From Pseudoips prasinana (Eukaryota > Arthropoda > Insecta > Lepidoptera > Nolidae): a DNA stretch of 64,000 nucleotides. The position numbers were made by a program, and so were the translations under genes. Numbering within the stretch: the stretch's first letter is position 1; every line of letters starts with the position of its first letter. Location of the stretch: NCBI GenBank assembly GCA_951640165.1, contig OX621243.1, positions 8,308,001-8,372,000 of the forward strand. Reading direction: 5' to 3'. Shown here one piece after another: positions 35,538 through 47,075 of the stretch. The notes beneath the pieces were generated by a model. That model was not told where the DNA came from, did not search any database, and was given only the letters and a program-made list of their open reading frames with translations.

Positions 35538-35750
35538 CTGCACGTGTGGTGCAGCGGCTAAGACAGTCGCCTCGCCGCTTCGTGTCGCGGGTTCGAGTCC
35601 CGTGCCGGACAACTATTTTTGTGACACATAAATAGTTGTTCTGAGTCTGGATGACATTTTTGTCATTCTATTATATGTTTGTAAAGTACCCCGCGACACA
35701 GGGATTATTTTCCCTGGTGCAGGCGTTGTCTTTTAAAAAGAAAAAAAAAA
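35538..35750 (+). repeat. tRNA-derived SINE group B
   Basis: The head GTGTGGTGCAGCGGCTAAGA, B box GGGTTCGAGTCCCGTGCCGG and body AAATAGTTGTTCTGAGTCTG end in an A-rich tail. It is the best preserved group B copy here. Confidence 0.78.
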
Positions 35751-36295
35751 GAACTCCTCTTCTATCAAAGTGATTTATAATACATATCTATAAATAATCG
35801 GATAAAAGCTGCTATAATTTCACAAAACTTAAATAAAAACATAATTATAACTAACTTCAAAATGTCTTTTCAATCCTTTATCCGTAATTGCGTACAAAAA
35901 CCGTTTTTAACCGATTTTTAAGGTCCTTTATTAAGGCAGGTGCACACGACAGGCGCACGCACCCGCCTCTTTTACGTTTTTTAATGAGATTATAAAAGCA
36001 ATATGGTATCGTAAAAGCTTGTATCGATTTATTTCGGTAAAAGATATTTTATTTCACGTCGCATTGTTGATTAATTTATTTGGCATTAGAAACAGGATAT
36101 ATAACTACGAATCTCCTTGAACATTTTTATGATGTAATTTATCTTTCCTGATTAGCAAAGATAAATTGATGAAATTCAAACTGCAGATGCTAAAAATAGG
36201 TACATTTGACGAATTAGAGATGCAGACGACTTTTAACATCCAACGGATCATCAACTTACTCTAATAAAATAAATTTTAACATAATAATAATGATA

Positions 36296-36577
36296 TTTCT
36301 TAATAATATCTGGGGACAATGTCACACAGATCATCCTAGCCCCAAACTAAGCAAAGCTTTCACTATGGGTACCAGGCGACGATATACATACTTATATAGA
36401 TAGATAAATACTTATATTGATAGATAAATACTTATATACATAGAAAACATCCTTGACTCAGAAACAAATATTCGTGCTCATCACACAAATATTTGCACTT
36501 ACCGGGATTCGAACCCAGGACCACCAGCTTCGTAGCCAGGAGCACTACCAACTAGGCTACGGCTACCGTCAAACATA
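36296..36577 (-). repeat. tRNA-derived SINE group A, second minus copy
   Basis: Nearly identical to the 34776 copy, with a small internal duplication of TAGATAGATAAATACTTATA. Three copies of one family within 2.8 kb is dense. Confidence 0.8.
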
Positions 36578-36712
36578 TTATTATAACAGCTTTCTTTGCA
36601 TCAAATTATATAAAACCCGTCATGATCCACCAGGAACTCAGAGCTACAGGTACATGAGCATCTAAACATTAAGCCGTAAAAGACGAAATTCGGCATTTAG
36701 CAAAATCTGACG

Positions 36713-37062
36713 GGTTGGTTGGCGTGCTTGGTAGGTACTTGCCTTTCACGCCGCAGGTCATGGGTTCGATTCCCACCCAGGACAGATATTTGGGTCTGTT
36801 TGTCCTGAGTTTTTTGAGTTTATTATGTATTATTAATATTATATCCAATTTTAATATTAAAATTATTAATAGCATATTTCATTTTTATATAATGGATTAT
36901 AAATAGCATCTTGAAAATATTAAAAAATTTACTTGTAACCTGTAAGCAACATTTGCACACCCCGACGGGGTTATATAGTAATTCAGCGGACTCTATGTAT
37001 TATTACACTACCTATTGTAACCTGATTTATGCAAATAAATTTGATTTGGTTTGATTTGAGTT
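36713..37062 (+). repeat. tRNA-derived SINE group C
   Basis: The head TTGGTTGGCGTGCTTGGTAG and B box GGGTTCGATTCCCACCCAGG lead into CAGATATTTGGGTCTGTTTG. A later part ends GCAAATAAATTTGATTTGG. A 5' copy is at 8950. Confidence 0.65.
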
Positions 37063-37257
37063 TAGATGTGGTCTTAGTCCCAGCCTAAAATCATGCGGCA
37101 AAATTACACAACCGACTTTATTTTCAACAGGTCTCAGATTTGATTAGTTTTATGATTGCCTATAACAATATGCATAGACATTCTCATAACTACGCAGATC
37201 GCTGGCTTGTTGTCTTCTGATCTGAAGCATTTAAATCACTTTAAATATCGACGATTG

Positions 37258-37508
37258 ACGGTCACCGTAGCCTAGTTGGTAGTGCTCCTGCCTACGAAGC
37301 TGGTGGTCCTGGGTTCGAATCCCGGTAAGTGCAAATATTTGTGTGATGAGCACGAATATTTGTTTCTGAGTCATGGATGTTTTCTATGTATATAAGTATT
37401 TATCTATCTATATAAGTATGTATATCGTCGCCTGGTACCCATAGTACAAGCTTTGCTTAGTTTGGGGCTAGGATGATCTGTGTGACATTGTCCCTAGATA
37501 TTATTATT
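37258..37508 (+). repeat. tRNA-derived SINE group A, plus copy
   Basis: The head CGTAGCCTAGTTGGTAGTGC carries an A box and GGGTTCGAATCCCGG a B box. The body AAGCTTTGCTTAGTTTGGGG ends in TCCC followed by a TATTATTAT tail. It is not a tRNA gene: there is no 3' half of an acceptor stem. Confidence 0.8.
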
Positions 37509-37517
37509 ATATCATAC

Positions 37518-37600
37518 TTGATGATCTAGTTATTAGTGACCCTGACTTATAAGCCAGAGGTCGTGGGTTCGATCCTCACATTGCATACTAAATGAATTGA
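37518..37600 (+). repeat. SINE head, group D-like
   Basis: AGTTATTAGTGACCCTGACT and GGTCGTGGGTTCGATCCTCA form A- and B-box-like segments just 10 bp after the group A copy. The body is absent. Confidence 0.5.
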
Positions 37601-37792
37601 TAAAATAATCCTGACCAGTAAACTCCAAGTAATGGACAAACGCAAATCGGATTCTTATTTAAGGCACCACAAATCTTATTGCCTCCTTGTTACTCAAATT
37701 GTTTGGAGCAAAATACAAACAGTAGCGACAACACAATAAATTCTAGTGACATTTAAAAAACCAACTAATAACTATAAATTATAGGAATATAC

Positions 37793-37829
<37 letters not shown>

Positions 37830-38599
37830 AATTTGAGAGCTATATATGTATGTTCTTGTCAGTCTGTATCTGCTTTAGTTCCTATCTTCGGCAAACGCTT
37901 TGACTTCTTAATATGATTCTGCTACCACTGATACTTAAAAATTGTATTATTTGAAAAATGTTCAATGACGTGCAATTCGTAGAATATATTAACATATCTT
38001 TATTTATAACTAGTCCTTTTAGTTAACGAAAATTAAAAAAAGACCCGATCTAAATTTTGTAAGATTTTAGTGTCTTTTCACAATTGTTAATTAAGTTCGC
38101 GGATGTTTTACAATTATGACCCGTTTAGGCCTGTTCATTGAAACTCGTCAATCTCTTATCAATTGTAACTCAGCGCTTGTGTTTGTGCGGCAACCAATTG
38201 TAAGCACGCAACACCGTGACAGACGAACAGCCAGACTGACAACAAACAAATAACGAAGCTCTAACGAGTGAAAAGTGTCAAGTGTTCGCCCAGATTACGG
38301 GGGTAAATTGTTGACAGTTTTAGGAAGAAATGTTGCTGTTATGGAAGTATTTGCAATTAAATTCCAATTTTATTGTGATAATAATAAATTTAGAACACCG
38401 ATAGGATTTAAACATGCATTTTTGGGTTAAAACCATAAGCTTAATTGATAAAATATACCGTATATTTTGCCATTATTATTGGGACATTATGACCTTTAAC
38501 GTAGCCAATACAAGTCCAAAAGGTTTCTAGACAATAAACATCAATGATAAAAAACATTTGTATATTTATTTATATCAAATGGATGTGTTTTAAAGACCA
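37601..38599. other. intron, no gene seen
   Basis: It holds the (CT)n run. 38165-38300 is richer in GC (GCACGCAACACCGTGACAGA, CGAACAGCCAGACTGACAAC) and looks like an untranslated leader, but no start codon context or promoter confirms it. Confidence 0.45.
37797..37824 (+). repeat. (CT)n microsatellite
   Basis: About 14 CT units in uninterrupted order. Confidence 0.95.
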
Positions 38600-38990
38600 G
38601 TAGAATTTCAATAATTACTTTTATAAAAATAGATAGATAGATAGAATACTCTTTATTGTACACACTCAGGCGGAAAGAAAAATTGGATATAATATAAAGA
38701 ACATAAGGTACAATGGGCGGTCTTATCGCCTTAAGCGATCTCTTCCAGACAACCTTTGAATGGATAGGAACTGAAAGTAAAGTAAACAGTAGCAGGAGAA
38801 GAAAAATAATACAGCAATATGGCATCATCAGGCTAAAAACATACATTATATAGAAACTGCAAGGCAACATGCCTCATAATTAAGTAATACATTAAGAATA
38901 TGGGTAACCCAGGTGACTTATCAAAGGGTGGAAAAACCAGTTTTAGCGAACTAGTGATAAATGTGAGCTCAAACTGATAGCGAGAGAAAC
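38600..38990 (-). repeat. Jockey-like LINE 3' UTR
   Basis: On the minus strand the end reads GAGTGTGTACAATAAAGAGT and TATTCTATCTATCTATCTAT. Such tails end non-LTR elements. The 109-codon frame here is AT-rich hydrophobic noise. It lies directly downstream of the split LINE, in the same direction. Confidence 0.5.
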
Positions 38991-39012
38991 CCTGGACAAT
39001 ACATACATAGAC

Positions 39013-39471
39013 TCACGCCTGTTTCCCAGAGGGGTAGGCAGAGACAACGGATTTCCATTTGTCACGATCTTTGCATACTTCTTTTGCCTCGATTACTGTC
39101 ATTATATTCTTCATACATGCTCGCCGGTTTAGGGTACTTCTGACCTGCCCTTTCTTGAGAACATCTCCAATTTGGTCAGAGAATGTTCGACGTGGTCTTC
39201 CCCTTCCGGTTGTCCCATTCACACAGGCCAGGTATACTTCTTTTGTCAATCTTCTTTCATTCATCCTTTCTAAATGGCCAAACCATCTCAGCATGCCTTT
39301 TTCAATCTTTGTGACTACATCCTCTTTCACACCACAACGCTCTCTTACATCAGTATTTCGAATTCTGTCTCTCAAAGTCACACCACATATACTTCTCAGA
39401 GCTCTCATTTCCACTGCATTTATTTTACTTTCATTCTTTTTCTGCCATACCCAACTTTCACTTCCATACAT
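39013..39471 (-). pseudogene. C-terminal part of the split LINE protein
   Basis: This 152-residue frame begins [15 protein letters not shown] and is the separated C-terminus of the reverse transcriptase protein at 40475-42112. It contains the segment [16 protein letters not shown] and a basic stretch [13 protein letters not shown], features common after the RT domain in RTE-like LINEs. The 'thumb' and C-terminal region is thought to bind template RNA. The Met is an internal residue and not a true start. The stop is followed by the 3' UTR to about 38995. Confidence 0.85.
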
Positions 39472-39477
39472 TAAAGT

Positions 39478-39946
39478 TATTATTATTATTATTCCAACTT
39501 ATTTATTTATTTTCATATTTAATACATATTTATTTTTATAAAATCGATATATAAAACAATAATATACAAATAAATACGTAAAAAACAGAGCTCCCCCAGC
39601 GGCGGGGTTGTACGCCCTAGGCCGCCGGTGGTCAGGGCGACAGAGTGAGGAACCTCCTCACGATGCGTGCCGTTCCCATAATTGCCGCCTTCTGTATCCG
39701 GCCCTTGACCCAGTGATCTAGTGAGAGCCTCTTAAGGTGTTGGTTGAGGCTCTTTGTTATGAGACCGTTTACGGAGACGACTATTGGGACAATTATTGTT
39801 GAGTTCACATCCCACATGGCGGTAACCTCGTATGCCAAATCTAAATACTTTGACAACTTGTCATTCTCGGCTTTTACGAGGTTATCGTCAAATGGGACAG
39901 TGATATCAACAATAAATGCCCGGTGCTCCAACCGGGCATATTATTA
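39478..39946 (-). mobile_element. Dong/R4-like LINE 3' fragment in TAA repeats
   Basis: A 99-residue minus-strand frame (39931-39632) contains FIVDITVPFDDNLVKAE, SKYLDLAYEVTAMW and IIVPIVVSVNGLI. This resembles the C-terminal restriction-like endonuclease of R2/R4-group LINEs, including the conserved Asp in VDI and the Lys/Tyr following. TAA-type repeats border it on both sides (39941-39960 and 39478-39492). Dong elements are known to insert into TAA repeats, so the placement fits. A perfect 8-bp hairpin (TGCCCGGT/ACCGGGCA) lies at its upstream edge near 39916-39940. Truncated and non-functional. Confidence 0.7.
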
Positions 39947-39959
39947 ATTTATTATTATT

Positions 39960-40474
39960 ATTAATTTATTCAGAGATAACAATTTTACAATCGTATTTGA
40001 ATATTAACGAGACTTACATACTAGACACACAAAATAAAAATAAAAGGAATTTATATAATACCAATAAAAAATACAATAATGAATATAGCTACGACGAAAC
40101 ATAATTAACAAAGTCACCTTAAAATTTAAATTCTTCAACTGAGTAAAAGCACCCTTCCAGCAAAAGCTTTTTTAATTTATTTTTAAATATGTTAGGACTA
40201 TCGATAGTTTTAAGCTCAACCGGCAGGGAGTTAAATAATATTACCGCTTGATATCTACAGCCATGCATCGCGACATTTAACCTTGGTTGCAAAGGAACCT
40301 CCAAATCTTTCCTTCTAGTATTAAGTCTTAGTTCTCTTTGTGCTTGCGTTTCATACTTACACTGATGTTGAATAACATCCATGAGTACAACAAAAATGTA
40401 GAGACTAGGAACGGTTAGAATTTTCAGCTTACAGTAGTGATCTTTACATGACTCCCACGGAGGTATTCGAACCA
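39960..40474 (-). mobile_element. CR1/Jockey-type LINE 3' fragment, nested
   Basis: On the minus strand a frame of about 115 residues (ending 40119) reads SCKDHYCKLKILTVPSLYIF, then RKDLEVPLQPRLNVAMHG and FKNKLKKLLLEG. This is the typical C-terminal end of CR1/Jockey-type arthropod LINE proteins, downstream of the RT domain. A 3' UTR with an AAT-rich tail follows to about 39945. It is heavily 5'-truncated and carries no catalytic domain. Its 5' end abuts the RT frame of the host LINE at 40475, and its tail forms the target for the R4-like fragment next to it. Confidence 0.75.
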
Positions 40475-42112
40475 TAGAGTTGGCACTAACACTCCATCGT
40501 GCACGGCTAGTCGAGCCTTCTTTGATACTTGCCGGCTACTCATAAAGGCGTGTAGTGCCCCATTCACTCTGTTCCCCGCATTTACTCTTCTAACAATATC
40601 TTTTTCATATTTCCCATCTCTCGTAAACAAAGTTCCCAAATATACAAACTCATTCACATGTTCGACTTTCTCTCCTCCAATCACAATATCACACGTTGTC
40701 GTGTATTCATCCCTCTCAAATACCATTACTTTCGTCTTACCTACATTCATTTTCATCCCTTGCCTTTCAAAAGATTCATGCATACTTGTTACCATCACCT
40801 GCAACTCGTCCGCCGATGATGCAAGTAAAACTTGATCATCAGCGTAAAGCAGACATTTGATGAGTAACTCATTCATCCTTACACCGCATTCACTTTCTTT
40901 CAAATCTTTTAAACAGCTATCCATGAATAGGTTAAACAACCACGGTGACGCTACACATCCCTGTCTAACACCCTTTTGGATGCTAAACCACTCGGTGTAT
41001 GACCCGTTAATCCTCACGCAAGCTCTGGAATCCCTATAAAGAGATTTTAGTGCTTGAACAAGGTTGTCGTTCAACCCATACATGGACAGTACCGACCATA
41101 GTTCACTCCTCAACACTCTATCGTAGGCCTTTTCTAAGTCTACGAAGGCACAGTAAACCTTTTGGTTTTTGCCCAAAAACTTCTCTACTATGCTTCGCAG
41201 AGAAAAGACCTCATCCGTACATCCCATTCCTTTCCGAAAACCTGCCTGTGCATCCCATATTTTCGCATCGGTTTCTTTCACAACTCTTTCAACCAATACT
41301 TTTACATACAACTTACCAACGACGCTGAGTAGACTAATGCCCCTATAGTTTTTACAGTCTTGCCGTGAGCCTTTCCCTTTGTAAAGAGGTACGATGACAG
41401 CCTTGCACCAATCACTTGGCACTTGGCCGGTGGTATAGCATAAATTGAATAGGCTGCACAGCTGACTCGCTATGACACCATGTCCAGCCTTCAGCATCTC
41501 GGAAGTTATCCTGTCATACCCTGGTGACTTTCCTGGTTTCATACCCTTAATAGCTTTCACAATCTCATCCATACCAATGTCATCTTTACATTTGTTCTTG
41601 TCTATACTTAGTGAACTACGTTCACTCTCTGTTACACCTCTTTCATACAAACTTTCAAAATACTCCTTCCAACGTTTTAACACACATTCTTCCCCTTTCA
41701 CTATATTTCCATCTTGGTCTCGTATGGATTTCAGTTCTGAGGTTTGAGTTATGCCTCTTACTGATCTAACGGATTTCCAGAAAAACTTAATGTTCGTCTG
41801 AAAATCCTTAGACAACCTTCTATCAAAATTATCCTTTTGTTCATTTTTCTTTTCATTCACCACATCCTTTACAATTCCTTTCATTTTCCTATAATCATTC
41901 CAGGCCCTTTCTATATCCTCATTCGTCGCCTTATGCATTCGTTCGTTTGCTCTGGTGGCTAGCCAGTCTAACCACGCTTTCTTCTTTTCACATACAACTT
42001 TTTGTACACTTTTATCCCACCAAATATTCTTCATCTTTCTTCCTCTTCGTCTCTTTATTACACCACAATAACCTGGACAATAACCTTGCAGTATCCAATG
42101 TTTATTTAACAT
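40475..42112 (-). pseudogene. LINE reverse transcriptase, 5'-truncated and cut by insertion
   Basis: The open frame gives 546 residues of LINE protein before the insert, then 16 residues read from the inserted DNA. The N-terminal 20-25 residues probably lie outside the element. Reverse transcriptase motifs are in order: GKSPGYDRI (194-202), NYRGISLL (255-262), AGFRKG (290-295), AFVDLEKAYDRV (322-333), KGVRQGC (380-386), YADD (423-426) and YLGTLF (491-496). The catalytic Asp pair is present, so loss of function comes from truncation and the insertion after residue 546, not from damage to the active site. No endonuclease domain is encoded. In the family this enzyme copies its own RNA at a nicked target. 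It sits inside the 40-kb zinc-finger intron on the same strand as that gene. Confidence 0.9.
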
Positions 42113-42924
42113 GATTCCAGTTTACCCATGTGGTTTTTCACTGCGTTACCGTACAACACATGCGAAAGAGAGGCCATTTATCCAAAGCCATCGCATTTAT
42201 GCTTGAACCCAAAAGTTAAGTTATGTGTCAATCTTTACTAGCATTTTTGTAGAGTGTGAGAAAATATCAAGTTATTGCAAAATGATCTACATAATTAAAT
42301 TTAATTCTAAACAGTTGTACAACCTTATCTTATTATATAATAAATCACTTATATAAACACACATGTCATTTTAAAATAAGGAGACAATTAAATCGGAAAT
42401 TCCTTAAAATTATCTCTGTACGTACTGCTTACGTTCAATAGAATAGTTTTAATTTAGATAACCCGTTTATTACCATATACAAATGAAAAATACCGTCTAA
42501 ATAATATATACATACATATACATAAAATATAACCTATTTAGTTAAACTATAAAATTATGTACAAATGTTTAACAGGATAAATAAGAAGGAAAACCTCAAC
42601 TTATACAATATGTGGGGTGCAAATGAATTTATGAGTAAAAGTAGTAAACCCACTTGGTTTAGAGCTTTTGTCATTCCCTATAACAGGCATAATATACAAA
42701 ACACTGCAAATCGACTTCAAAAAATACCAAATAGTTGAATCTTTGAGGAGAAAAGCTATATAATTCTTAAATTGTATCATGACATCATTTGAAATAGCAT
42801 TTAAATGAATACATTAAACTTTATTTGACATATTGAAATATTAAGAATACCTGTCAAACCATATTATTTTTACATTTATATATGTTGTAAAAAATAGTGA
42901 CTAATAAATGAAATAAAATAAAAA

Positions 42925-43010
42925 AGGTTTTTATTCACGTAGACTTTAAAAAAGCGCTTGTAAATAGTCAGAACATGTTTGTAGTAATACAGTTAAGTTT
43001 TCATAATAGT
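42925..43010 (+). repeat. dispersed repeat, partner of 10310
   Basis: GGTTTTTATTCACGTAGACT, then TTAAAAAAGCGCTTGTAAAT and AGTCAGAACATGTTTGTAGT. About 85 bp, opposite in direction to 10310-10405. Confidence 0.6.
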
Positions 43011-43200
43011 TACTTATTATAGATATTTAAGTATACGGACTGTTAAAACATTTATAAAATTTATTTTATAATAGTAGTGATATTAAGCTAGCTTGTATTA
43101 AGTTATTGTCAAGGAGATTATGTTTAGGTTTCATTATCGAAATTTATATATTACTTCATATTGTCTGAATGGTTCTGTCTATATTAGGATACGAATTCAG

Positions 43201-43289
43201 TATTATTATTATGACGGACCTTGTGTTTATATCGACGGTCGTGCTTTCATGCTACCACCGGATCCAATGCGCCCTGACTCTAACAAAAG
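43201..43289 (+). CDS. exon-like island (tentative)
   Basis: A CG-containing stretch in very AT-rich DNA follows a possible acceptor (GAATTCAG) and ends at a strong donor AAAAG/GTACGT. One frame, open from an ATG at 43120, reads DGPCVYIDGRAFMLPPDP. Another starts at ATG 43211 and reads MTDLVFISTVVLSCY, which looks like a signal peptide. I cannot choose between them and recognise neither. If real, it would be a separate plus-strand gene inside the zinc-finger intron. Confidence 0.25.
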
Positions 43290-45724
43290 GTACGTATAAT
43301 AGAACAAAATAGGTGGTATTAGAAATTTTTATACATTTTATTTTTATGCCTGCAATGCATATATAGCAAACTGGCTTGATTCTTTAACATCTAAAAATAT
43401 TAAATTTACTAATAAATAAATATTTTTTCACATTGGTAGGAATCGTGTTAAATGTATTACAATGTACCTACTACAGCTTTTTGTAACATAAATATCCTTA
43501 AATCTAAACTTATTTCCACAAATTCCCAATTTATTAATAATTTATGAATGTTTGAAAAGTTTTATACACCACTAGTTCATTACAGGTTGACTTTAAAAAA
43601 GATGTTATCTTAATCCATATGACCTGAGTACCTATACAAAAACTTGTGATAGACAGTTACCGCCTTCCTATATAAAGGCCCACAATACTGAAAGGCCTAT
43701 ACCCCATCATATAACTGGCCCATAAAGCAACAACCTACCAAAGTCACGGCTATTGTGTATCATTCGATTCCATCAAGCTATTGTGCACGTTGCTTTATTA
43801 TTTAGCTTTTCTGCACTTAACTAGCCGTCCAATACTGTCCAGTTTAATTCAGCCAGACAGCTGAAAAGATCCATTTTACGAGGAGAATGGTCGATTGATC
43901 AAACGCAACGTATAAAGGATAGTCTATCAATTTTCTTTACTTCCAGTTCAAATAAACAGGTAATCTAGATTTTAATGTGGTGCGCAGCTCTTGGACTATG
44001 TATCGATAAAGTAAATTAATTCGATAATTGGTTTGCAATTATCTTTTATTGGTATTGCAGATAATTTAAGCAGATTCATTTTAGTGGACATAATTTTTAT
44101 TATTATGAAACAATATTGAATGTATTAGAAATGTTTTATGGAAACTATATTGTCTAAATCTGTAAGTAGCTATTTATGTGATTGTATCATTTGATTAAGA
44201 GTAAATAGTGAAAAAAAATTCAAATATTCAGTATTTATTTCGTATATGTTTACCTAACTTTGTTTTAAAGGGTAACATCAATAAATGTTACAAATACTTA
44301 CGTTTAAACTAATTACAACCTTATTTCAATGGGGCCGAAAAACTAGCTTGATAAATGAAAAAAAAAGGCACCCCAACGTCTTAGAAAACGTAACAAAAGC
44401 CAAATTTAATTTTCCCATGTCTTCACGAACCGTATCGGTTCAAGACGGTGCTGAAGACGCAACCACCAGACCGTGGACGCGAGGTTCACACGGTCGTATG
44501 TGAACTCAAGATAAAGGCTCTGTTACATCGACTATTTTGTCTGGTCATATTGGCAAGAAAGGTGGTTTATTTTCGATTTTTGCAATCGGGCTATTTCAAT
44601 TCTATACATATTCGAGGAGCTCTACGCGCGATAGAAAAAAAAGTAGTTTATTAAATGTCTCTTGTCACTTTCTATATAATCACAATATTAGTTTGAATTT
44701 CGCACCGAAATTTCATCCCCTTTTACACTCCCAGAAAACCTATTGCAATTATAATATTAGTTTAGAACGTAGAAGTATGAATAGATATTATGAATTACGT
44801 CATTTCAATACTTAAAAATAGAGTGGTTTTATTTTAAAAGAAGGGGGTTAGCAGATTAACTCTTGTTTTGAATGTACCTTATGCAAATTCTCTATTCTTT
44901 GTGAACCGATTTTAATTATTTTTATTACGATCGTTAGCAAAATGGTTTCAGATTGATATATATACAAATTTAGTTCCAATCGATTGTTTATTTGTATTTT
45001 ATAAAAACGTAATTATGGTAGTTGATTTACATAAGTAATATGTAAATTAAATTAGGAGATGTAAAATAATAAATCTTTTATGTATATATACACTTAAATC
45101 ATTATGTTAAATATTTGTTATAGGTCACTGATGTAGTACAGATTTTTCATTAAAGCAAAACATCTCTTAGTTATTTACTTTATAGTTTTTGACGAAAACC
45201 TTTTTTAATTATAACACAATGTTGCAAGAAAAGAGACATTAAACTGTATGAAAGGTTCACCATGGGGTTGGAATCATGGCATTATAAGATTGCAAGCTCA
45301 AACAACTGCACCCGATTTTGCGCGACTCGTGCGCAATTAAGTTGGAGGCAAGTTGCACCTGAAATAGCCCATTTATATTTAAAATTACACAAGAGTTAAT
45401 AGAACAAAGATATTTTATTCGTAATATTATTACTGTGAAAGTATAGTCGTATAAAAAATAGGTGTCTATACGGAGCCTAATGTTTCGGAACTCTGTATTC
45501 AAAACACTACCTAATCTTTTGTTTACGAATGTATGATTTTTATTAGCGATCGTTATCGGAATTTATTACGTTTCGTTATGTATGTGGAATCTTTGAGTCT
45601 AAAAAGTTTGAACCCTTGCAACAAAAGGAGATGTTACGAGGTATCTGGCTATGTCTGTATGGCCTATTTATTTTGAACCTAACTGAAAGAACAATTTCAA
45701 TGTGACTTTACTATTACAAATCTT

Positions 45725-45830
45725 TAGATCTATGAAGTCGCTGGATGAGGATATCGCAAGACCAGCAATTATGGAGATCTTTGGGGAAGACTTTTGTCCA
45801 GCAGGGGGCGACTTTCAACCATACCTCAGA
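45725..45830 (+). repeat. RTE-like LINE tail remnant
   Basis: GGAAGACTTTTGTCCAGCAG and GGGGCGACTTTCAACC are a degenerate copy of the 25290 tail. Confidence 0.45.
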
Positions 45831-46740
45831 ACATTCCCCGTTATAAATATAAAATAAAAATAAAATAAAAAGGAAACAAGGTAATTTTTTGCTATGAATA
45901 ATTACTTCATTCCAAAGAATTCATCAACCCACCAGGTCCCGTTGAGTTGAGAATCTGCCCTACGAGTCCCGGAGAAGACATCAAGTCACCGATCCTGATT
46001 ATTATAGGGATCCCAATAGAAATGAAAACAAAAGGTAGAAGAAAGAAGCAAAAATATTGTGCTTTATTAAACAACATGTACAAAAGATATAGGAAAAAAA
46101 ACAAAAAGGCAGAATAATTTCGTTAGTAATGAATGTACAAGTCAAGTACCGATACATGCCATATTAACAAATAAATAATTCAAAAGGTTACCGATATAAA
46201 TCTCCAAAAATCCAATCATAAATTTATGCACTCGTATTTCCATTGTCTCAAATGAATTGACTATCCATCAGTATCGGTGCGTCACACTGGCTGACCACAG
46301 AAATTCCCACGTTGACCTGCCAATTTATAGGCCCCACTTAACTGTAACTACCTGTGACCGCAGGTGCGTCTTAAGAATAAGGGAATAAGGGATGGAGATC
46401 ACGGCTTATATTTTTTTCTACATTTTAATTGTTTGAGGCCGTTTTTTAAGATGTATTAGTGTCGTGGGATGTTAAAAAAAGACCTTTTTTGGTAAGATGT
46501 CAATTGTGCACCTGTATTTTTGTCAAGTTTAATTGATGCTACAGATTGCATATGCAAAAGACGTATGGTTAATAGTTTGGTTTAACTTGAAGGTGTTTTT
46601 CGACGCCTATTTAAAATGATATGATACTTACAGTCAGTACTTGCTTCGTAGATACGAGGGATAGTTCATGTACCTTATACAAATTTATTTCTACACAAAT
46701 GCCTAATAAAATAAAGCATGTTCGTCATGCTTCTTTAATT

Positions 46741-47075
46741 AACATGAAACGTGATATTCAGAGCCTGTTATTACTTTAATGATAAGTATTGTGACGTCAC
46801 AATATTATATTAATAAAGCTAACGTCTGAAAAAAATATACTTCTTTGATAGAGACAACCTTGTGTCCAACCAAGTATCATAATTAAAAAGAAACGTTATG
46901 GTCACAGCCTGTTACTAGTTTAATGATAATTATTGTGACATCAATTATAACGTATAGTGAGGATTTCCTAATATTGATATAATATGAATAAAGATAACTG
47001 ATGAAGACTGACTAAAGACTGAAAAATATAAACTAATTTGATAGTGACAACCCTGTGACCAACCACCGTATACAC
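46741..47075. repeat. diverged direct duplication
   Basis: The units at 46741 and 46889 share AGAGCCTGTTATTACTTTAA/ACAGCCTGTTACTAGTTTAA, ATGATAA.TATTGTGAC, ATA.ACTTCTTTGATAG and GACAACC.TGTG. The second unit is longer by an insertion. Confidence 0.6.

Larger units (their letters stand above)
38995..42085 (-). mobile_element. 5'-truncated LINE (RTE/Proto2-like), split by a nested insert
   Basis: The element runs on the minus strand. Its reverse transcriptase part covers about 42085-40475 and its C-terminal part plus 3' UTR covers 39471-38995. The two halves join in frame: the first ends VLVPTL and the second starts MYGSESWVW, the usual continuation in this LINE group. Between them lies a 1-kb insert (39478-40474) flanked by AACTCTA and AACTTTA, an imperfect target-site duplication. 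The N-terminal endonuclease is missing, so the copy was 5'-truncated on insertion. The tail near 39005 carries the motif of a cleaned-up 3' end also present at 9490-9575 and 47474-47570. Clade assignment is from memory and tentative. Confidence 0.8.
42113..46740. other. intron, mostly empty
   Basis: Apart from the repeat at 42925, the exon-like island at 43201 and the LINE remnant at 45725, this is AT-rich DNA. 44390-44560 has a modest GC rise (GGTTCAAGACGGTGCTGAAG, CAGACCGTGGACGCGAGG) with overlapping frames in two phases and no recognisable protein. Confidence 0.5.

Noticed and set aside
38541..38870. 109-codon minus-strand frame
   Set aside because: It covers a LINE 3' UTR and tail, with composition typical of AT-rich noise.
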